From positions 186,001 through 250,000 of the forward strand of contig MZZL01000402.1 of assembly GCA_002749535.1 (NCBI GenBank): 64,000 bases of DNA. The letters are read 5' to 3'. The position numbers and the translations under genes are program-made. Each line of letters begins with the position of its first letter. Positions within the stretch are counted from its first letter, which is position 1. The notes below the pieces were generated by a model. That model did no database searches. It was not told the DNA's origin and saw only the letters and a program-made list of their open reading frames with translations. Below are positions 1 through 13,600 of this stretch, in pieces. Source of the DNA: Apophysomyces variabilis. Lineage: Eukaryota; Mucoromycota; Mucoromycetes; Mucorales; Mucoraceae.

Positions 1-1202
1 GTGGTCCGGAGGGAGGCACAGGACTAGCCATCATAGGAGGTTGCTGTGGAGGAATCTGGGGTTGTTGAGCAGGCATAGGTTGAGCAACAGGTACAATTGG
101 CGGAGCAGGAGGCATATTAACAGCAGGTGCAGGCGCGGAAGCTGGAGTCGCTGGTGCACCACTCATCATTCTCTATCTCATTGATTAATCTCCCCTATTC
201 TTGCAAACAAAAGCCCATTCCATTATATATACCGTTATGATGTTTGGATCGACAATATTCATCATCACCATAGCCTGAAACAATGCATAGGCAACCTGGG
301 GATTAGATGTCAAGAAGTCTCGTGTGAATTGCGGTCGTTCGAACGACATTTGCTACGGTTATGTTAGCCAACCAAAGACCCTGTATACTGACGATTATGA
401 GTATACCTTCATCTGGCTCATCAATGTAAACAATTCCTGGGAATTCATCGAAGCAAGTACTTTTGAAATCTCATCAACAGATGATGCAGGAGCAGCTGAA
501 GGAGCTGGTTTATTCATCACAGGTGGCGGTTGTAACATGGACGGAGGTTGGAGCATGGGTGGTGGTGGCATAGCATGCTGTCTAGGCTATAACCATATCA
601 GAAAACAGAGAAGTTATAACCAAACAGCCTAGCATGGAAGAGAAAAATCGTTACCTGTTGCTGGTGCTGCTGCGGTGGTGGGTGTTGGTGCTGGTGCTGA
701 TGCTTGTGTGATTGTCTTTGGTTTTCCAGTTGCGGATCCATTGCAGCATAATCCACTCTCAGCTGTCTTCCACCAACGTCATGTTCATTGAGATTCCTAA
801 CTGCGCTTGCTGCCGTTTCAGCATCTATTTTTCATCGTTTGCGTCTCAGTTTCCAACACGCTTCGAATTGCATTGCTATTTTACCATAGAACTCGCAGAA
901 ACCGTAACCCTTCGGGCGTCCCGTGTCACGATCAAACAGAAGACTAAAGTAAGGCAAAGTTAATGATCGGTCTTCGATCGAATGCCTGCCGAAGAAGAGA
1001 GTCTTTCAATTACCGAAAAGATGCTACCGGACCAACTTCCTTGAAAATATCAATGAGTTGCTCTTCGGTTAGCTCAAATGGGATGTTTCCGACTATAGAA
1101 TATAAGGGAATATAACGAAGAAATTATGTAAGACTCATTTGCCTATGCATCGATTTATTCTTTACCAAACACCACGCGCGATCCTCTTGATGCTTGGCTC
1201 AT
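1..1202 (-). CDS. CSTF2: Cleavage stimulation factor 64 kDa subunit (CstF-64/Rna15), C-terminus cut by window edge
   Basis: mRNA 3'-end processing factor that binds the U/GU-rich downstream element through an RRM; acts in the nucleus with CstF-77. Seven exons fit in one phase: 1166-1202, 1014-1092, 885-943, 655-824, 407-586, 233-352 and 1-172, giving at least 272 residues. The RRM covers about residues 9-88, with RNP2 VFVGNI (split by the first intron) and RNP1 KGYGFCEF. A Gln/His/Pro-rich linker follows. Exons 5-6 carry the CstF hinge region (QVAYALFQAMVMMNIVDPN), which in the family binds CstF-77 or symplekin. A Pro/Gln/Met-rich tail begins in exon 7 and runs off the left edge. The start ATG at 1200-1202 begins MSQASRGSRVVF, as expected just before an RRM. 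The identification is firm; the C-terminal domain is outside the window. Confidence 0.92.
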
Positions 1203-3403
1203 AAGGGGAGGTGAATACACACAAATGCGATGAACTGGACTGGTTTTCTAACTCGACCACACTTTGACTGCTGTTCCGTTCAAACTGGAACCCCGCAACC
1301 TCTACTGTACAAAATTGTTTGAAGTATCGGGGAGTCAAATTTTGAAGGGTCATCTAATCAAACTATCAAAATTCGCAATAAGAGACTCTGAATCAAAAGC
1401 GTGTTCTCGTTCAGAGGCAAGTGCAACTACATCCCAAACTCATAGATAGCCATCCTACTAATTAGAAGATAATTCTAAACGTTCCAATGCTTAGAATAGT
1501 TGGGAATATGAGAAAATATTAGCAAAAATAATGTAGCCGATTCTGTTTGTTTCATGCAAAACGCCAGGTAATTTCTTCTTGTACTGGGCAGAATGAACTT
1601 GGAGACTAAAGGACTTGCTAGGTGTTTTAACCATACCATCCTTGCCACCAATTGCCAGCAGGATTTCAACTAATTTTGCCTTTGTTTTCTGAGATATATT
1701 TGCCGAGGAATTATATCGTTGTCTTTTCATTGTCTGTACCATCGTCGTTTGGCCATAAGTTTCTTAATGGCGTGTATGTCTTGAATTAGTACTCCCGCTT
1801 TTATAGTGTAAAAATCCGTGCACTTGCTAGTTTAACGCTGGAGATAGGCCATTTCATCCTGTATATAGCGCAGTGTCTTGCTGCATGAGGGTAATTGCTT
1901 CTGCAGATTGTTGGTTGATTTTTTCGAACTGCGTTAACACGGCACCATAAATTGCGGCTATGGCACTCAATTCGTCTTTTTTTTTTCAGCGCATTCATCG
2001 TGGAAAAACTCTTTGCATACACTACAAACAAATTTAATTATCTTCTTGCGGCAATGTTTTTCAAGAGAACGCATGTTTTACTGTCCACCTCTATTTCGTT
2101 TATCGCTACGGGACTATATGTAAGCGGAAGGGGTGAATCACATTGATACAAATATGCGGTCATTTTTCGGCGAATCAAGTATGGTTTTGAAGAACTGTAC
2201 CATATCATCTCGTTTCTTTCTGTCAAGCGTTTTGTATCAAGTAGCGGAAATGAATGTGAAAAAAAGCAGCACTTGTCTGTTTGGCATCCGCATTGCATTA
2301 GACATGAAACTTCACTATTTTTTTTGGAAGCAAAGCGCTTTAGGTTAAAAGCTCCCGCATGATAGGCGATGTCTGAAAGATGTGCGATGCGTTGCTTAGT
2401 TTATATGATTTGCATCGTTTAGTCACGGTTGTTACGTCGCAAATAGGAAAGATGCGTGTTTTAGTATACATTAAATGATATGGTCGGCAAATAGGGCTAA
2501 CTACATGAATATTGATAAGGTAAGCTTGGCGGCTGCATTATCTAGACAGATGGCTTGCAGAGAAAGCATGCTTAAGGTTGCACAGTGACCCAGATCTATT
2601 TAGAGTCAGTGTGCAGTAAAAAGAAACCCGATCAAAAGGAAACCTTCTCAGACATCTTTTTTTGTACATGTAACAGAAAGAAGGTTTACTGCAGGAAGTA
2701 GATATGTTTGATCAAGCAGCTTTAGAAATAGAGCGTTCCATTTTGAAGCCCTGAGATTTCTCTCTATTGCAGACAAAACATGGTGTCGGTCAGCTGGTAA
2801 ATGACATGTTGCCATTGTCCCGGATTTGTTGCAAGCGGGTCTCAGCACAAGGTTCTGTAGTTACACAAAGTTCCAAATAAGACCAGCCGATCGTTGGTGG
2901 AGAAGAAGACCGTGGGGCTCTGGTTAAGCATGGAGAGAGGTCAGTGTCGTCCCCGGTTATAACTAAAAGGGGTAACAGCGAAGAATTAGCAAATGACCTG
3001 TAAACTGTTTCTCTAATGTCCCCGAAGTTATCAGGCGATAAATCGGTTTTATTTTCTTTCTTTATGTCTTAAAGGAGGAAGCAGAAGGTGTGGCCCAAGG
3101 TAGGGTCATGGTCTGTACCTTTAATGCGAGTTAATCTTTGTCGACGGGTTACCTCAAGGGACCCCTTCCCCTGAACACACTGTGATCTTGCAAGGATTCT
3201 TTGGCACTATTTCTCCATCGAGGACTAAGTTCCGGAAAGAGTGGACTCGAGAGGGACCCAGACTGTCAAAGATCATACCACAAAAAAAACGTGTGCTCTC
3301 AACAATTAAGGCGGCGGCGGCGTTCGCCGATACCCATATGAAAAAGTGGGGAATATAATTTGGGAGTCAGGTATCTGTGGATGCTAGTCATCTTTTGCTT
3401 CTC
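1203..3403. other. Spacer of 2.2 kb between CSTF2 and the PFK-2 gene
   Basis: No complete gene was recognised here. The tract is AT-rich with many stops in all frames. Two minus-strand open stretches (about 1491-1742 and 1801-2298) have protein-like composition but are broken by stops and frame changes, so they may be transposon remains; see the separate entry. The rest should hold the two promoters. Confidence 0.6.
1491..2298 (-). pseudogene. Possible degenerate transposable-element ORFs (unidentified)
   Basis: Minus-strand open stretches at 2038-2298, 1801-2031 and 1491-1742 follow each other in the same orientation, separated by stops or frame changes. The last begins MVQTMKRQRYNSS and continues with a Lys-rich helix, then a run (VKTPSKSFSLQVHS) that resembles the helix-turn-helix head of some fungal transposases. 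The first is Cys-rich at its start (CGCQTDKCC). No catalytic motif can be pointed out, so the family is not assigned. Chance open frames remain a real alternative. Confidence 0.22.
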
Positions 3404-5235
<1,832 letters not shown>

Positions 5236-5553
5236 ATAGGAAGTGTTCACTGAAGAATAAGACCTAATATCAATCGCATCTAATAAACCATTTTCATGCT
5301 GTCAATCATTCATGCAACATGTCTTCCACTGTTGCCCTGGTAATTAAAAGAAAGAAAAAAAGAAGGTTTACAATGATATCCAGAAAGATCCTCGGTGACA
5401 TTTCGGATATGGATGCGGGCTTACAACAGTCTAACTATACGTATCATTGCATCATCATTTTGATCGTGCCACTGTGCGGAAGGCACACTTCATTCGTCTT
5501 TCGTCATTGCTCATTTCTTTCTCTCTTTGTTTCCTCGAGATTCTGTTCTCGGC
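5236..5553 (+). other. Intergenic spacer and leader of the zinc-cluster gene
   Basis: About 320 nt separate the PFK-2 stop from the next start. The tract holds an AATAAA-like tail region (TAATAAACC near 5280) suited to 3'-end formation of the upstream gene, then a C/T-rich stretch (about 5505-5550) suited to a fungal leader. No gene was seen. Confidence 0.5.
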
Positions 5554-8500
5554 ATGACCTCCTCAATCCTTCCTTCTGAACCTCATTTGCCCCAGGAAAA
5601 GCCGCGCTCGAAAAGACTGCGCTCTAGCCTTGCCGTAAGCAGAACAAATTTCCGTTTTCCTTTTCTATCAAGTCCAATCATTCTTTTCTCTTTCTATTTT
5701 TGTTGTCATGTTTTCTTTTGGTATTTATTTAACGGCATGATTATCGTCAGTGTATCCGATGTAGAAAGAAGAAAGTCAAATGTGATTTTGTTCAACCTGC
5801 CTGTGGTCGATGCGTAAGTGCTGGACTTCCGTGTAGTTATGCGACACCACCGAGACGAGTCGATGGATATGCTTTTGACCAATTGGGAAATAATGTGGAA
5901 GAATTAAGATGGAGAATGCGAAAAATGCAATCTGATCTGTTGTCACTACAGACCAGAATCCATCCTTTCTCGCCAGAAGAAGGTCCACGCAATGTCGATC
6001 CCAATGCGAGAACGATGGCACTAACGGCTACCGGGCAACACAGTCTCTCGCCACAGAGTCAACAACCAATTACCTGGAAATTGTCGTTAGCTCCGTCCGG
6101 ACTTTGCATTGATACAAATATCGCTAATGTGAACGAACTCTACCGCATTCTATTAAATGGTGTTTCGCAGCTAAATATCAATAATGACCTGGGAATTAGT
6201 GCATTTAGCACGGACTCGCTTCGAGGAGGAAGCAACCGACGTCGAGCGAGGACATGGAGCCCATCTGCAAGACCCAACCGGTCACTGCCATTAGCAGGTA
6301 CCACTTGGCAACAAGAACAACACCAGCAACACCAGCAACGCTTGTGGGAAGTCGATGACCATGAAGCAAGACGGATAATGCGAGAACAAGCTCTGCTAGC
6401 AGATGAGACATTACCACAATCGACCCTGAATGACCTGATGCAAGGCTGCTATCATCGATGCTTCTTGCCTTACCAAATGGTGGACAGAGAGATGGCCATT
6501 AATGCTGAACCACTATTAGCCAACGCTATGCATGCCTGGGTTTCCAAGCACGGATGCATTTATCATGGCGTAGGTCCCGCTCAGTATCCTGCCGCAATGG
6601 GTGAAAGCTACTTCAAGACTGCGCGTCAACTACTTAAAAAATGTTTCGACATTAGTAGCGCCACTACCATTCATGCTTTACTAAATCTATATATGTATCA
6701 ACTTAGCAGTGAACGTTCAAGTTTAGCCTATATGTATATTGGGCTCGCTATTCGTATGGCGCAAGATCTAAAGTTCCACAAAAAGGCAGAAATGCCTTCG
6801 GATATCGTACAACAAGAAACGAACAAACGTCTATGGTGGTCTGCCTACTGGCTCGATTTGTGTGCTGCGCTTGAATCAAATAGACCAACCATGGTGGACG
6901 ATAAAGATTGTGACCTGGACTTCCCCACCAAGCTTGATTCCGAAGACGAAGAAACCGGCTACCGTATTTCTTTCGCCGTTCGTTCTATCGAGCTGATGAG
7001 AATTCGCAAGGACATTAGCAAGCATCTGCCGTCCGAGCAATCCGGTCAGTCGCTCTTATCAGCCATCTCTCGACTCGAAAACTCCTTGACGAGCTGGTTA
7101 AATAATCTGCAGCCGGAGTTCAGGTTTGACATGAACGATGAATTCCAACCTACAGGATCTTTCCGTGACGAAGCGTGCATGATTCTGAATATCCAGTACC
7201 AGACAACATGGATCATGCTACACAAGTGCTTTTTACCAACCCAAGACAAAGCTGATAGTCCCGTCACGCTTCTTTCGCTTAATATTTGCACAAAAGCTGC
7301 CAACTTCATTACCAAGATGCTTGATATCTATGCGAGCTATTTGAACTGGTGCCAGTTTTCTTATGTCCTCGATGGAGTCATTGCCAGTGTGACGATACAT
7401 GAGCTGAATGCGGTATCGACCGAAAAAGAAGTGGCGTTGCTTGCACAACGCAATCTAATCACCACAATGCATGTTCTCCGGAAGTCACCATTGTTGTACA
7501 TGGATAAAGTAAACGAGATCATTGAGAACATAAGAGATAGTCTATCAGCAGAGGCGAACAGTGCTTCGCCGTTCCAAGATCAATATCGTCCGGAAACGAT
7601 GCAGCCGAACTCGGTGACTTCCAATTCTACGGATGTTGATCTGTTGTCTCCGTTTGCCAACCGACAGCTGAATATAGGTCAGACAAGCTCTAGTTTATCT
7701 TCAGAGTCAGATGATGTATGGTTAGGTTATACAGATACGAGAATGCAGCAGTCATTCGCATCTTCCAGACCCTATCCTTCTAGCCCACGGACAAGTTCAA
7801 AAACGCAGGTGGTGTCACAGGGCCGGTTCCCCATGGCGACATCGGTAACGCATCACCCGCAGCCGGAAGAACGGCCGATACCGACCGACGAACCCATGGC
7901 AGCAACTACAACAGTAATACCGCTCCCCATGGGCCCTGACAACAGAAGAAACGAACCAAGAGATATTTTGTCGACACCAATCGACATGGGCGGGTTTCAT
8001 CACGGAGCCGAGTTGTTGAACGCAAATAGCCATCTTCATAACCCCTCACTCTTCCACCCCATGTCGTTTCCTGTTGCAAATGATGGCCGGATCGGATCAT
8101 TGGAACAGCCCGGAACGTTTGGCAGTTTGGGATCTGCGTTACTAGAAACAACAACAAAAACAACAACAACAACCATCGCGTTCCAGCCCTCCTCCCTTCC
8201 CTCCTCTTCCGTCCAGCCGCAGCCAGGTGCATCTCCTCAAACAGCGTCATTTGATCCGCCCTGTCCACCCGTGACCAACATAGCCTATTCTCATCCTTAT
8301 TTTCTCATGGACGCAACTTCCTATGGCGCAGAACAACAACAACAACCGCAAGCGACACAACAACGATATTCACATCAAACAGAATTTTCTGCCGAACCAC
8401 TTGGTTTGGATGCCTTTTATGTCGACCCAGCTACTGCAAGCGGCTTATTATTCTCTAACCCATTATTAGCAGTAGAAATGGTCCCAGACCAAGATGTTTT

Positions 8501-8627
8501 TCGCGCTAGTACTACTCAGGATACCATGTCAACACCCTCGCTTATTACTACTACTACTGCTGCTAGTGCTACTGCTACCATGACTAGAAAAAGAGCTGAA
8601 CGAGAATGGGACGGAAAGACCGACTAA
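5554..8627 (+). CDS. Zn(II)2Cys6 transcription factor with fungal-specific regulatory domain
   Basis: Nuclear DNA-binding regulator; the target genes cannot be inferred. Two exons, 5554-5634 and 5751-8627, give 985 aa. The intron falls immediately before the first zinc-cluster cysteine. The cluster is C-x2-C-x6-C-x6-C-x2-C-x6-C at residues 28-55 (CIRCRKKKVKC then CGRC). A short coiled-coil-like segment follows (VEELRWRMRKMQSDLLSLQ). The middle region, roughly residues 260-480, fits the Fungal_trans domain (for example YMYIGLAIRMAQDL, RLWWSAYWLDL, CDLDFP). The C-terminal third is low-complexity, rich in Ser, Thr, Pro and Gln, and likely an activation region. The start is the only ATG that opens the first exon in phase with a good GTAAGC donor. 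Confidence 0.9.
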
Positions 8628-9073
8628 ACTTTTTTTTTCTCGTTAAGAAAAAACATTTGACATGGGAAAAATAATCACACGCTTTAGTTCTGTTTATAAC
8701 ATAAACTTTGTTGCATAAATTAAAACCAATCCACAAAGGAGAGTAGAGGAAAGAAAAAAAAGATAGAAAGCGTATGACTATTCTTAACATGAGAAAAGAA
8801 TAAACTAAAGATAAATAATGATGGTAATGGGCTTTTGTGTGTGATTATGGACAAAGAAAAGTATTGAAATAAAAAAAGTACGATGATGAGAATGCGTTGA
8901 GGAAAAGGTCAGACAGTGGGGGGGGGAAAGACGAAAGAGACAGAGATAAATAGAGAGAAAGTGAGTGAGTGAGCGAGCGATACAGAGATAGGTATATGGG
9001 TTTGTTGTTGTTGGTGTGTAATGTGTGTGAACATCTGTTAAATAAGGGCTTCTTCTTCGATATTTTTTTTTGC
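8628..9073. other. Convergent 3' spacer with simple repeats
   Basis: Lies between the stop of the zinc-cluster gene and the stop of the minus-strand DP gene. It contains A-rich and GA-rich runs (for example a G run near 8920 and GAGT/GAGC repeats at 8962-8979). It should hold the 3' ends of both convergent transcripts. No gene was seen. Confidence 0.55.
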
Positions 9074-10611
9074 TTAGAGATAAGATAGCCATGCTGGATC
9101 AGGAATCCAGGATGCTATATGTCGTTCCGATATCCGATCGAACGGTAACTGACGTAAAACGTCAGCGTGGTTATAGAGGATAGTTGACTCATCATTGGCT
9201 TCAAATGAGACGATCGCATCGCGTCTAATAGAAAACAGAAATCAACAAAAAAAAATTAGGCTTTTAGCAACCCAAACAGGTGCTTTTGTTTCAAATTTCC
9301 TTTTCTTCAACTTACCCTTCCTGCTTGTAATAGATCGGTTTGTTGGTGGGACAAGCAATCACGAAAAAAGGAAGTGCGATTTTTTCAGTTTCGTTATCAG
9401 GGGCACTTTGGTTCCGCCAAATCAACTTGCACATTTGTAGGTGCTTTTTTGATAGCGAAAAGGTAAAGATTGAATGCTTTTAGTTCCAGTTTTCATTCCA
9501 AAAAGAAAAGCAAGATCAAAGCGAGAAGCTTTATATTACCTCTGCTAGTTGTTCACGCATCATTTGTCGATTTTTTTCAATAGAAGCTGTCAATGCTGCA
9601 CGTCGATACTATCCAAAAAGAAAAAAAGCTTTTTTAGAACCTTGATCTTCTTTCTACATCCGAAAAAAGAAAAAGGAAACAAGCAAAAAGGGGAGCTTCT
9701 CTTCGGGATGGACGAAGTTTAAGGGTAAGGGGGGAATAATTTTTTTTTGCTTTTTGCATTAAGTTTTTTTTTTTTACCTCTTCTTCTTGTATCTGTCGTT
9801 GAAGGTCCGCCGAAGGTTGATCTTCTGTAAGGTATTTAGGAACACCTAGCCATTGAATCCGTTTCTTCTCCTTAGAGATAATATTCATGGCCATAAGCAC
9901 ATTAAGTGCATCATATACGCGACGACGAATGTTTTTCTGATCTACATTCTTGGCACCTTCTTTTGCTAATTGGTCAGCCACCTAGCAATAGGTTTTTGAA
10001 AACAGAGAGAGAGAGACATGAGGGGAAAAAGGTAAAGGAAATGGTGGGATTTATGTTAGAAGAAAAAGTGTACACATCATGCCAATCCTTTGTTCTTTTA
10101 CTTCATTATAGGTTGTCACACCTCGTTCGGCGACCTTGTCGCAGACCTGTTTGCTGAAGTGGCGCAATCCCTTGGTTCGCGGCGGATCGACGATCTGGCA
10201 CGGTCGCCGTTTCTTAATCGAAGATCGTGGGGGTCGTCCACGTTTCAGCAATAAAGGTGATATTGGTGGTGAGGAGGAGGATGTGGAGGAAGGTGACGAC
10301 GTTGTTGCTGTTGCTGTTTCTGTTGTTGGTGTTGTAGTTGACGCGTCTGAGAAATAGGATTGATAGCCACATCGGTATTCTTCATCCAATTGTCGCAACT
10401 CGTATCCGGAATTGAGTAACGATGCAATGGATCCTTTTCGTTCTGGTTCGGGAGAAGGCGTTGGGTACACCGATGGATGAATGACGCTTTGAATTGATGG
10501 TAGATATTCCGTTGACTTGGTTTGGAACAGCAATGGCTTTAATTCCAATTGGATATTGTCGATCGGGGCGAGTTCAAGAGCCGATGGGGATGGTAATAAA
10601 ATGGATGCCAT
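9074..10611 (-). CDS. TFDP: DP (E2F dimerization partner) transcription factor
   Basis: DP proteins pair with E2F on G1/S promoters. Five exons, 10102-10611, 9778-9981, 9540-9608, 9316-9425 and 9074-9224, give 347 aa in one phase. The winged-helix DNA-binding domain spans about residues 148-225: [13 protein letters not shown], then the DP hallmark [20 protein letters not shown] and [11 protein letters not shown]. The dimerization helix follows (RQIQEEE...[12 protein letters not shown]), then the DP C-terminal fold ([18 protein letters not shown]). The start chosen (10609-10611, [10 protein letters not shown]) is the ATG that leaves out an upstream stretch of leader-like, Phe-rich translation. 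A Thr/Ser/Pro-rich N-terminal region precedes the DNA-binding domain. Identity is firm; the last exon boundaries are slightly less sure. Confidence 0.9.
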
Positions 10612-13600
10612 ATTACCTTTATTGTTGTTGTAAGAAAGTAAAAAGAAATAAGAGCTTTGGTAATAACAAGAAAAAAAAATAAAGAACGCAAAAAAAGTAG
10701 GTTTGAAAGAGGGAGAAAGAAGGAGAGGCGAGGGCTGTTTTTCAAATTGCAGAATATGAAAAATCAAGAAAGAGTACTCAAGAGAAGAAAAGAAAGAGAG
10801 AAGTAAGACAAGATAGACATCAAAAACTTGGTATATATATACCGTATTTCCATCGCTATGGTGATGTATATTTTGGTTCCCATGACTTCTCTTTTTTTTT
10901 TGTATGTGTATTTGCAAATCCGACGCCAACCCTCATGGTCGTTAATCGGAACTCCTCCGCTTCATTTCAGACTGCTAATGTCAAACCTTTTTCTTCTACT
11001 GCATCTGTTATGCATAGCTCCAAAAATTGATGTACTTCCAAATAATTTAGCACTATTTATCAATATTTGTTGAAGATCTGTTTCATGATAAGAAGGGAAA
11101 AAGTTTCCAACCAATTATCTACGCATCATTCTATGTGTGGGTGACCCTGTCCTGAGCATTGACCACCTTTGCTGGTTATCGACTGCTCTAAAGAAATAGG
11201 GTCAGTGCACCTTGCAGAACCATACATTCTATTTTACTTGCTGCTATTTATATACTTACCAAAAACAACTAAAAATTATTGCTATGGAAACGTCACCAAA
11301 TGAAAATGAATAAACACAACATATACACACACAGAGCACCAAAAAAAAGACCGTCGACGATTTTTATGGCCCACGTCAGTTTAGCAAAGAAAGAGGGCCT
11401 TAGCAGAAATAAACAAATTTTCAGTAGCATGATCCTTGTTTATTCTCTTTGTTTCCATTCAAAGTTGAACCCTTTTGAGCCCCCTCCTCAGAGCTTTGGA
11501 TTTTTGACATTCAAAATTCCAATAACCTTAAACGTCCAACCTTTAGCGCCCTAAGAGTTTGTGCACACCAATGCACAAGCAGCACTTTTTCTAATCCAGA
11601 ATCCGCTCCAGCTGAAAATATTGCTGCCTTGAAAAATTTGACAGCCTTGCAAATCCCTCGCTTCACTATGTTTGGTAATCCCGAAATCCAAATCGTCAAA
11701 ATAAGTTAAAGCATGATAAGCTAAGAACTAAGCCTTGCTGACTAAATGAACATCTTGTGGTCTTTTTTTTTTTTTGCTAACTCTCTTCCGTCCAATATCG
11801 GATTCCGTTTGTAAAGGTCCGCTCCTGAATTAAGTAGGTTTTTCTTTCAAGAAAGCACCAACCAGCAAGTTGGCGTACATAACTGACATTAAGTCATTAG
11901 CGTAGTTTTTCTCAGTTCTCCGCTAAAGTTATGGATCAGTTAAGCATAAAAAAAAGGTCTCTGCGCTGATTTCCCATCTAGAACTTAAACTTTCTTTTGT
12001 GGCCAAACATACGTTTACAAGTCTGATTTTTTAAGAAAGTCCTTCACATGCATGGACACGAGCTTTGTTGGTCAATTTCTGTCGATTTTTTTCTTTGCAA
12101 TAGCATCAATCAATTGAAGAAAAAGGGAATGAGACACAGTGGAAGCCTTTCTAGCACTTCATCGTCCCTTTTTTTTCTCATATAGCGTTGCACGTTTTAT
12201 TTTGCTACTTGGATGGTACGACGGGTATTTAGAAGAAGTTTTCTCTTTCCTAAGTATCGGCTTAGATGACCTCATTGTCACTTGTTTTACGTAACACTGG
12301 TCCTATATTCAGTTAAGATTTGATGCCCATCAAAACGTCTTGTTTTTTTAGCGAAAAGAAAACGTAACCCATATGGTAAACTTACGTTTGGTTTCGTACT
12401 CCCGCATGTTTTCTTGTCTTCTAACTGCAATTTGTTGCTAGGCACATGGACATCGTGAACTCATTTTTTCGATCCGACCTCGTCGTTGTGTTACGTAGAC
12501 AATCGGGCAGACACCGATTTGACCGTCTATAGAAAACCGATACTCAGGCACTTCGTCGACACGTTACGCTTGTCTCGTATTTTTTTTTCTTTTGGTCCGG
12601 GACTTACCAAATCGCCAAACGTAGCGCGTATTCAATCTCCTACAAAAAGGCGATGAGGCTCGGTCTGTGTTTGTTTTTCTTTTTCTTCCTACAAAATCAA
12701 CCCATATTCTTTTTTTAATATGTTTCTTTTTACGTTGCGAATTGTCTAGACAGTTTGATCGGAAAAGATGAGGGCGCATGAGCCTAGACAGTAAAAGGAA
12801 TACGCAGTTGGTCGGTCGTTCTGTGGGCTATGAACTTTCCAACTTCACTATTCCAATGGTGGCTTCCCAATTTTTTTCCTATTAAGTAACTACTTTTACA
12901 GGATCGGAAAAGAAAAGGACACTAAACTTATGGATAGAACCTCTTATTTTTTTTTTCGAGTCCGTTTAATGACCAAGGTTTTTTTTTCTAAATTCAAGTT
13001 GTAAACCAACGAACACGTACTGCGATTGGCGCTTCTTTCTCAGATCCGCAAAAGAAGATTTCCTTTCCATTCAGATGCTTCCAACTATACCGCGCAACCA
13101 ATCAATAAGTCCATTGAACTAGCGTGCATAAAGGAAAAAAAAATGCAAGACGGATTAAAAAAAACACATGAATGTGTCCCAAAATTGTCACCTAGGAGAC
13201 AAATGTCTAGGAGTCACATGTTTCGATATCCGTGATTGCATCTTTTCTTTTGACATGAACACATCAGCTACAGTAAGCATTTGTTTTTCTTGTGCAGGAA
13301 AAATGTCTCTCTGACAAACTTTTTTTCTTGTTTGTTTCTTACTATAGTATATTTTACCCATCCTGTTAGAAAGTGGATATGCATCTTTGAAGTGTCAACC
13401 CGCATCCGATTTTCATTGTCAGAAACATTAGTGGGTAACATACGTCACTGTCATAAAAGCAAGGGGATTCAAAAAGACAGTAAGCTGCTGAAACAGGAGT
13501 TGCGACATGACAATGATGACAAGAAAAAGATGGACTCTGCCGCTTTGTTGGTATGCGGCGATGAAAACAATGTGGTACAAATGCAGTTATGAAAGGCAAT

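Noticed and set aside
8805..9092. Minus-strand open frame rich in Thr/His/Leu past the DP stop
   Set aside because: It comes from GA/GT simple repeats in the 3' spacer and partly overlaps the last DP exon in another frame.
9115..9117. An earlier stop codon (TAG) for the DP gene
   Set aside because: It is out of phase with the joined exons; the correct phase continues to TAA at 9074-9076.
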